In this document: in pieces, positions 59,007 to 64,000 of the stretch
How the letters are laid out: the number at the start of each line of letters is the position of its first letter
How positions within the stretch are numbered: the stretch's first letter is position 1
NCBI GenBank assembly: GCA_947168885.1
Contig: CAMVNQ010000008.1
Span: forward strand, 1 to 64,000
Source: an uncultured Clostridia bacterium
GTDB lineage: Bacteria > Bacillota > Clostridia > Oscillospirales > Ruminococcaceae
DNA: 64,000 nucleotides
Reading direction: 5' to 3'
Notes under the pieces: generated by a model
Told to the model about the DNA's origin: nothing
Seen by the model: the letters and a program-made list of their open reading frames with translations, nothing else
Databases searched by the model: none
Program-made: the position numbers and the translations under genes

Positions 59007-60085
59007 CCTGCGTCACCGCCGTATATGATCGATGTTATCAGCGACCGTGAAAAACCGCCGTAGGTATCTATTATCATAAGCATCGAAATAATTGCGGGAA
59101 CGGTACAGAGAAGTATGCCGACTTTTCTGCCGTTTTTTACTTCTCCCCAGACTTTCGGTGTCCGGTAACGCTTTATCTGCCTTATTTTCATTATTGCCGT
59201 GATAAAGCCGACAAAAATGAGGATAAGCACGCTTACCATGAAGATGCCGTAAAACGCGACCCATATCATGTCGCTGTCGGGTATCTCCGCCTGATCGCCG
59301 TGAAGAATGAACCGCTGTACGCTGTCCGTGTTCATAAGCAGTACCGTCACCGCGGCGATGCCGTTGGTTATCATGTGTATGATCGTTGTCGGGAAGATAG
59401 AATTTGTTACATTTGCGATATATCCGAGTGCTATACCGAACGCTGTTGTATAGAAGCACTGCTGGAAATTGCCGTGGAATATGCCGAACAGGATACCGCT
59501 CACGAAAATGGACAAGCCGTTTCCGTAGGGTTTGAGCTCATTGAGGATCAGCCCGCGGAACATGAATTCCTCGAATATGGGCGCTATCACAACGAGCAGG
59601 AATGCCGTCATCAGCGCGCCGCCCATACCGTATGACGTTTCGTCGGCAACTGTGTTGAGCTGCTTGGAAAAGTCAAATATGCTCGTTAAGAAATAAGTCA
59701 CGACTATTGTTATAAGATTGAAGATATGTGCGAAGCCGTACACCGCGGTGAAGTTGCCTATGGCGCGGGTGTTGCTCTTCGGTATAGTATAGAAGCTCTT
59801 TATGCTTCGCCCTTCATTTCCGATATATCTGAACATGAATGCTCCGATGACGGACGGAAGTATCTGAAGGAACAAAGCGGACATCGAGAGCTGGGTGATA
59901 TAATTAACGGTCGCGTCCGCGCGCGCGCTGTCCATTGCTTTGTCAACAAGCGTTATGACGATCACAGCAGCATAACGCAGCAGGAATATCAGCATTACGT
60001 ATGACCCGATCAGCAGTGCGGTCTTTTTGTACGCGGGAAGGATCGGGTCTTCCCGCATTCCGGTATTTATCGTTTCTTCCGGCAT
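59003..60085 (-). CDS. CPBP-family intramembrane glutamic protease
   Basis: PIFEEFMFRGLIL (EExxxR), GIFHGNFQQCFYTTAFG, IHMITN. Confidence 0.92.
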   Translation of the reverse strand: MPEETINTGMREDPILPAYKKTALLIGSYVMLIFLLRYAAVIVITLVDKAMDSARADATVNYITQLSMSALFLQILPSVIGAFMFRYIGNEGRSIKSFYTIPKSNTRAIGNFTAVYGFAHIFNLITIVVTYFLTSIFDFSKQLNTVADETSYGMGGALMTAFLLVVIAPIFEEFMFRGLILNELKPYGNGLSIFVSGILFGIFHGNFQQCFYTTAFGIALGYIANVTNSIFPTTIIHMITNGIAAVTVLLMNTDSVQRFILHGDQAEIPDSDMIWVAFYGIFMVSVLILIFVGFITAIMKIRQIKRYRTPKVWGEVKNGRKVGILLCTVPAIISMLMIIDTYGGFSRSLITSIIYGGDAG

Positions 60086-60201
60086 TTTTTACCTCCGAGG
60101 AATGACAATGATTATATAAGAGATTTTCCGAACGACAGGACGTCTTAAAGAAGGTTTCCAAAGCGCTGCAAGGACGCAGCGCATAAAAGAAACCTTCGGA
60201 A

Positions 60202-61590
60202 TCATGCTTTTTTTATTCTCTGGAAATTCTTTTCCCAGTTTTCTACGATCTTTGTCTGTGCGCGCTCAACGGCAAGACTGTCCGGCGGCACGTCGCTCGT
60301 TATCGTCGAACCCGCGCCTGTGCAGGCGTTTTCTCCTATCTCGACGGGTGCGATAAGGTTCGTGTTACAGCCTATGAAAGCATAGTCACCTATCTTTGTA
60401 CGGTATTTCTTAACGCCGTCATAGTTTGCGGTGACACATCCGCAGCCGAAGTTCACGCCTTTGCCGACATCGCTGTCGCCGAGATAAGTAAGGTGTGCCA
60501 CTGCCGTGTTCACGCCGATCTCCGAGTTCTTTATCTCCACGAAATCGCCGATCTTGACACCGTCGTGGAGCACTGTACCCGGTCGGAGCTGGACGAACGG
60601 ACCGGCTTTCACGCGGTCGCTGATACGGGATTCATAAGCCTGAACAGAATTGAGCGTTACGCTGTTGCCTATCTTACAGTTTTCGATGAGCGTGTTCGGC
60701 CCTATGACGCATTTCTCGCCTATGACGGTATCGCCGCGGATTATCGTTCCGGGGAGTATGGATGTATCACGTCCGATCTTCACGTTTCTGCCGATGATGA
60801 TGCCGTCGGTGGAAACGAACTCGACACCCTCGTCGAGGAGACGTTCGATAACGTTCATCTTCGCGATGATGTTCAGGCGAAGAAGGTCGGAACGGCTGTT
60901 TGCGGCGAGAACTATGTCGGTGTTTCCGGCGGAATATGTTCCTGCTTTGCCGCCGCCGGAAATTATGAGGCTTACGGTGTCGGTGAGGTAGTATTCGCCC
61001 GCCGCGTTGTCACAGCCGAGTCCGTCAAGCGCTTTGAGCAGCACATCCGAGCGGAACCATGCGATGCCGGAATTGACCTCTGTGATGCCGAGCTGTACGA
61101 GAGAACAGTCTTTCTGCTCGACAATGGCGGAAAAGTTTCCGGTGTCGCTGCGTATTATCCTGCCGTAGTCGGTTGGATCGGGAAGGTCTGCGGTAACGAC
61201 GGTGACATCATTTCTGCGGTGGATATGTTCGTTGAGTGCGGCGGTTATGGTGTCGCCGTCGATGAACGGCGCGTCTCCGTTGAGCACAAGGACATTCTCG
61301 CTGTCTGCGATGAGCTCCTTTGCCTGAATTACGGCGTGACCTGTGCCTTTGCGTTCGGGCTGGACAAAAGTCAGATTGCTGCCTCTTTCGCCGAGGTAGT
61401 CTTTTACAGCACCCGAGCTGCTGGCGATAACGACACCTGTGCAGTCTTCGGGTATGCCCGCGTCATTGACGCTGTCGAGCACCCAGCCGAGTATCGGGTC
61501 GCCGAGGACTTTACACATTACTTTCGGGACAGACGATCTCATTCTTCTTTCGTCGCCTGCCGCGAGTATTATAGCGCAATAGCTGTTCAT
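60202..61590 (-). CDS. glmU: Bifunctional GlmU
   Basis: MNSYCAIILAAGDERRMRSSVPKVMCKVLG; left-handed beta-helix C-terminus; HLTYLGDSDVGKGVNFGCGCVTANYDGVKKYRTKIGDYAFIGCNTNLIAPV. Confidence 0.96.
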   Translation of the reverse strand: MNSYCAIILAAGDERRMRSSVPKVMCKVLGDPILGWVLDSVNDAGIPEDCTGVVIASSSGAVKDYLGERGSNLTFVQPERKGTGHAVIQAKELIADSENVLVLNGDAPFIDGDTITAALNEHIHRRNDVTVVTADLPDPTDYGRIIRSDTGNFSAIVEQKDCSLVQLGITEVNSGIAWFRSDVLLKALDGLGCDNAAGEYYLTDTVSLIISGGGKAGTYSAGNTDIVLAANSRSDLLRLNIIAKMNVIERLLDEGVEFVSTDGIIIGRNVKIGRDTSILPGTIIRGDTVIGEKCVIGPNTLIENCKIGNSVTLNSVQAYESRISDRVKAGPFVQLRPGTVLHDGVKIGDFVEIKNSEIGVNTAVAHLTYLGDSDVGKGVNFGCGCVTANYDGVKKYRTKIGDYAFIGCNTNLIAPVEIGENACTGAGSTITSDVPPDSLAVERAQTKIVENWEKNFQRIKKA

Positions 61591-61830
61591 TTTTATATCA
61601 AGTCTCCTCTCGTTATACGGATTGAAAACGTACTGACAGTTGAAAGATCAACTGTTACCATTATCGCACATTTTGCGGAAATAATCAATAGGTTTTGTTG
61701 ATTTTATTGTCGGTTTGTGATATACTTGAAAAAAGTGCGCAGATCAGCTGTGATAAGCTCGAAAACAGGAAGCGTGCGTCTGTTTGTGCAGTATTGCCAT
61801 AACATCAAACCCACTGCGGGAGGAACATAA

Positions 61831-64000
61831 ATGCTCAGAATTATATGTGGAGAAGCCGGAACAGGAAAATCGGCCCTTCTCCGCGAAAAGCTCAGAAACG
61901 CCGCCTTGAGCGGAAAAAAGACCGTCTATCTCGTCCCGGACCAGTTCTCGTTCGAGGCTGAAAAGCTGATATACAAGAGCGTTCCGCATGAGTTTTCGCG
62001 CAACTGTCGGGTCACCGCGTTCTCGCGTGAGGCGCAGAACATACTGCATCTTTACGGTGAGACCAAAGAGTACGCCGACGACATCGCAAAGCGCGTCGTT
62101 ATCCGTCTCGCGCTTGAGGAAGCGAAACGTTCCGGCGAGCTTGAATACTATCACGGACAGGTGCAGAAGCAAGGGTTTCCCGAGTTCGCGCTCGGTATGA
62201 TAAGAGATATGCGCGGCGCGGGAATGTCACCGTCCGCACTTCGCGGAATGATCGCGGCAGACGATACCATGAGCGAGCCGCTTACCAGAAAACTGAGCGA
62301 CATAGCGGTGATCTATTCTGCTTACGACCGGATACTTACGCAGAACTTTGATGACAAGCTCGACGATATACGCCGTGCGGCAGAGATAATACTGCGAACC
62401 GATATTTTTGACAACACCGAGATATTTATAGACGAATTTGACAGCTTTTCCGGAGACCAGCAAGGCTTCATAAAAGCCCTGATCGACAAGGCGGATAATG
62501 TCACTATAGCTCTGACCTGCGACTATCCGGAGCGGAAAGAGCGTAAATTCGAAGCTGTGTGCAGGCTCATAGACCGCATAGCAGGGGATAGTGCGCCTGA
62601 GGTCACGGTCTGCGGTACGGTGTATCGAAGACCGAAAACACTGCGTGTCATAGAAGCCCGCGACCGCTGGCAGGAGTGCGACTGGATATGCGCCGAGATA
62701 CGTGCTCTTACCGACAGCGGCGTTCGATGCCGCGAGATAGCCGTTATTGCGCCCGACGCGGGGAGCACCCGTATTCTCGACAGTGCTCTCCGGCGCTATG
62801 AAATACCTGCGTTTGCCGACATTCCCGAGCCTCTAATGACAAGGTCGTTCGTGCGGTTCTGTATCTACACTCTGAAGGCGCTCTCGTTTCAGACCGAGGA
62901 CTTACTGCGCTATATCAAGAGCGGATTCGTGCGCGGCGCGGACAAAAAGCTTATAACAAACGAATATATCGACCTGCTTGAAATGCTGTGCCGGCAGTAC
63001 GACCTTCGCAGGAAAGACTGGCTTAAGCCCTTCCCGGCCGAACTTGACGGGCTTGGTCTGCTAAAAGGCAGGGGTGTGAAGCGCGATGAGCTTGAGACTG
63101 TCCGGAAAAGTATCATTGACCCGCTTACAGAGCTTAAAAGCGCGCTTGACGACGCAGACGGCGCGGAAATGACAAAGCTTCTCTGCGATTTCGTCTGCAA
63201 CACTATGGACGTGCGTAACGCGCTCTACGGAAAGTGCGTCATAAAGCACAGCGAAACCGGCAAGCCTATATACGACCCGCGTCTCCTTGACGAGTACAGC
63301 GGGCTCTGGGACGATACCATGACCGTGTTTGAATCCGCGTTCAAGGCGCTTCACGGGCATAAAATATCGCTCGACGAGTTTACCCGGATCCTTTCGGACG
63401 TTTTTACGGTGACAACTATCGCAAAGCCGCCGCAGACGCTTGACGCTGTGACTGTCGGCGATTCGTCAAGAAGCCGCTTTGTCGGCGTGAAGCATCTGTT
63501 CATTTGTGGGTTCAGCCGAGGTGTCATGCCGCCGCCCGCTAAAGTCTCCGATGTGTTCACTCCGTCAGAGAGTGAGCAGCTCACAAGGCTCGGCGTTCCA
63601 GTCGTTTCGGACAGGCTGTCGCGCTATTCACAGGAGCTCTTTACGGTGTATCGATGTGTGAATATCCCGTCGGAGAGTCTCTATATCACCTATCCGATAA
63701 TGAAGGAGGACGGCGGTATCCTTGAGCCGTCACCGGACATCGCGGAGATAAAAGAAGCCTACGGAGCGTCGGTCGAGGGCGCTGACAACTTCGGCGCAGA
63801 GCATTACTGCCGGACGGAAAGCTCGGCAGAACGCTATCTCGCTCATATTTACCGTGACCCGTCCAGACTTGCGGAACGAAAAGTGCTGATGAACGCAGTC
63901 CCGGGATGGTACGCGGCGATGCTGCGCTCGGCGTCGGGAGAAAAGCCCGACCGTGACCGCCACAGACTTCCGGAGGATAAAGCGGCAAAACTGCTCACTC
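61831..64000 (+). CDS. addB: ATP-dependent nuclease subunit B, AddB (3' end cut by window)
   Basis: MLRIICGEAGTGKSALLREKLRNAALSGKKTVYLVPDQFSFEAEKLIYKS...; open to the window edge, missing from ORF track; SD GGGAGG. Confidence 0.9.
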   Translation, partial: MLRIICGEAGTGKSALLREKLRNAALSGKKTVYLVPDQFSFEAEKLIYKSVPHEFSRNCRVTAFSREAQNILHLYGETKEYADDIAKRVVIRLALEEAKRSGELEYYHGQVQKQGFPEFALGMIRDMRGAGMSPSALRGMIAADDTMSEPLTRKLSDIAVIYSAYDRILTQNFDDKLDDIRRAAEIILRTDIFDNTEIFIDEFDSFSGDQQGFIKALIDKADNVTIALTCDYPERKERKFEAVCRLIDRIAGDSAPEVTVCGTVYRRPKTLRVIEARDRWQECDWICAEIRALTDSGVRCREIAVIAPDAGSTRILDSALRRYEIPAFADIPEPLMTRSFVRFCIYTLKALSFQTEDLLRYIKSGFVRGADKKLITNEYIDLLEMLCRQYDLRRKDWLKPFPAELDGLGLLKGRGVKRDELETVRKSIIDPLTELKSALDDADGAEMTKLLCDFVCNTMDVRNALYGKCVIKHSETGKPIYDPRLLDEYSGLWDDTMTVFESAFKALHGHKISLDEFTRILSDVFTVTTIAKPPQTLDAVTVGDSSRSRFVGVKHLFICGFSRGVMPPPAKVSDVFTPSESEQLTRLGVPVVSDRLSRYSQELFTVYRCVNIPSESLYITYPIMKEDGGILEPSPDIAEIKEAYGASVEGADNFGAEHYCRTESSAERYLAHIYRDPSRLAERKVLMNAVPGWYAAMLRSASGEKPDRDRHRLPEDKAAKLLT

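Noticed and set aside
60493-61701. 402-aa plus-strand ORF
   Set aside because: Antisense to glmU; no recognisable domain

Overview
The window looks like chromosome from a Gram-positive, sporulation-capable clostridium (Ruminococcus/Oscillospiraceae-like, judged from gene content only). Housekeeping genes include ispDF, obg, rplU-prp-rpmA, mrnC, yebC, rpsB-tsf, glmU and addB, plus the dipicolinate synthase pair dpaA/dpaB and a YlmC/YmxH-type gene. Accessory content: (i) a complete type IV pilus locus (pilC, fused pilM-pilN, pilO-like, a very large E5-less pilin-like protein, a pilin carrying four CxxC knuckles, a second prepilin, pilD with a large insertion, pilB, pilT); (ii) a 1470-aa protein joining an ECF-sigma-like N-terminus to a long acidic linker, one TM helix and a predicted extracellular beta-propeller; (iii) an NfeD/flotillin operon with an apparently frameshifted small zinc-ribbon gene inside; (iv) a FecR-like membrane protein with a Thr-rich stalk and Cys-rich ectodomain, next to a CHASE2-adenylate cyclase and a GAF-GGDEF gene; (v) a BY-kinase/EpsG-like/surface-protein locus behind a consensus promoter; (vi) tandem CPBP proteases. 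Both window edges cut genes: a minus-strand zinc-ribbon protein at the left and addB at the right. Neither is in the ORF track. No tRNA, rRNA, CRISPR array or intact IS/prophage was recognised. One MITE-like element and a tandem hairpin repeat were found by eye. All family calls come from reading the translations and were not searched against any database.
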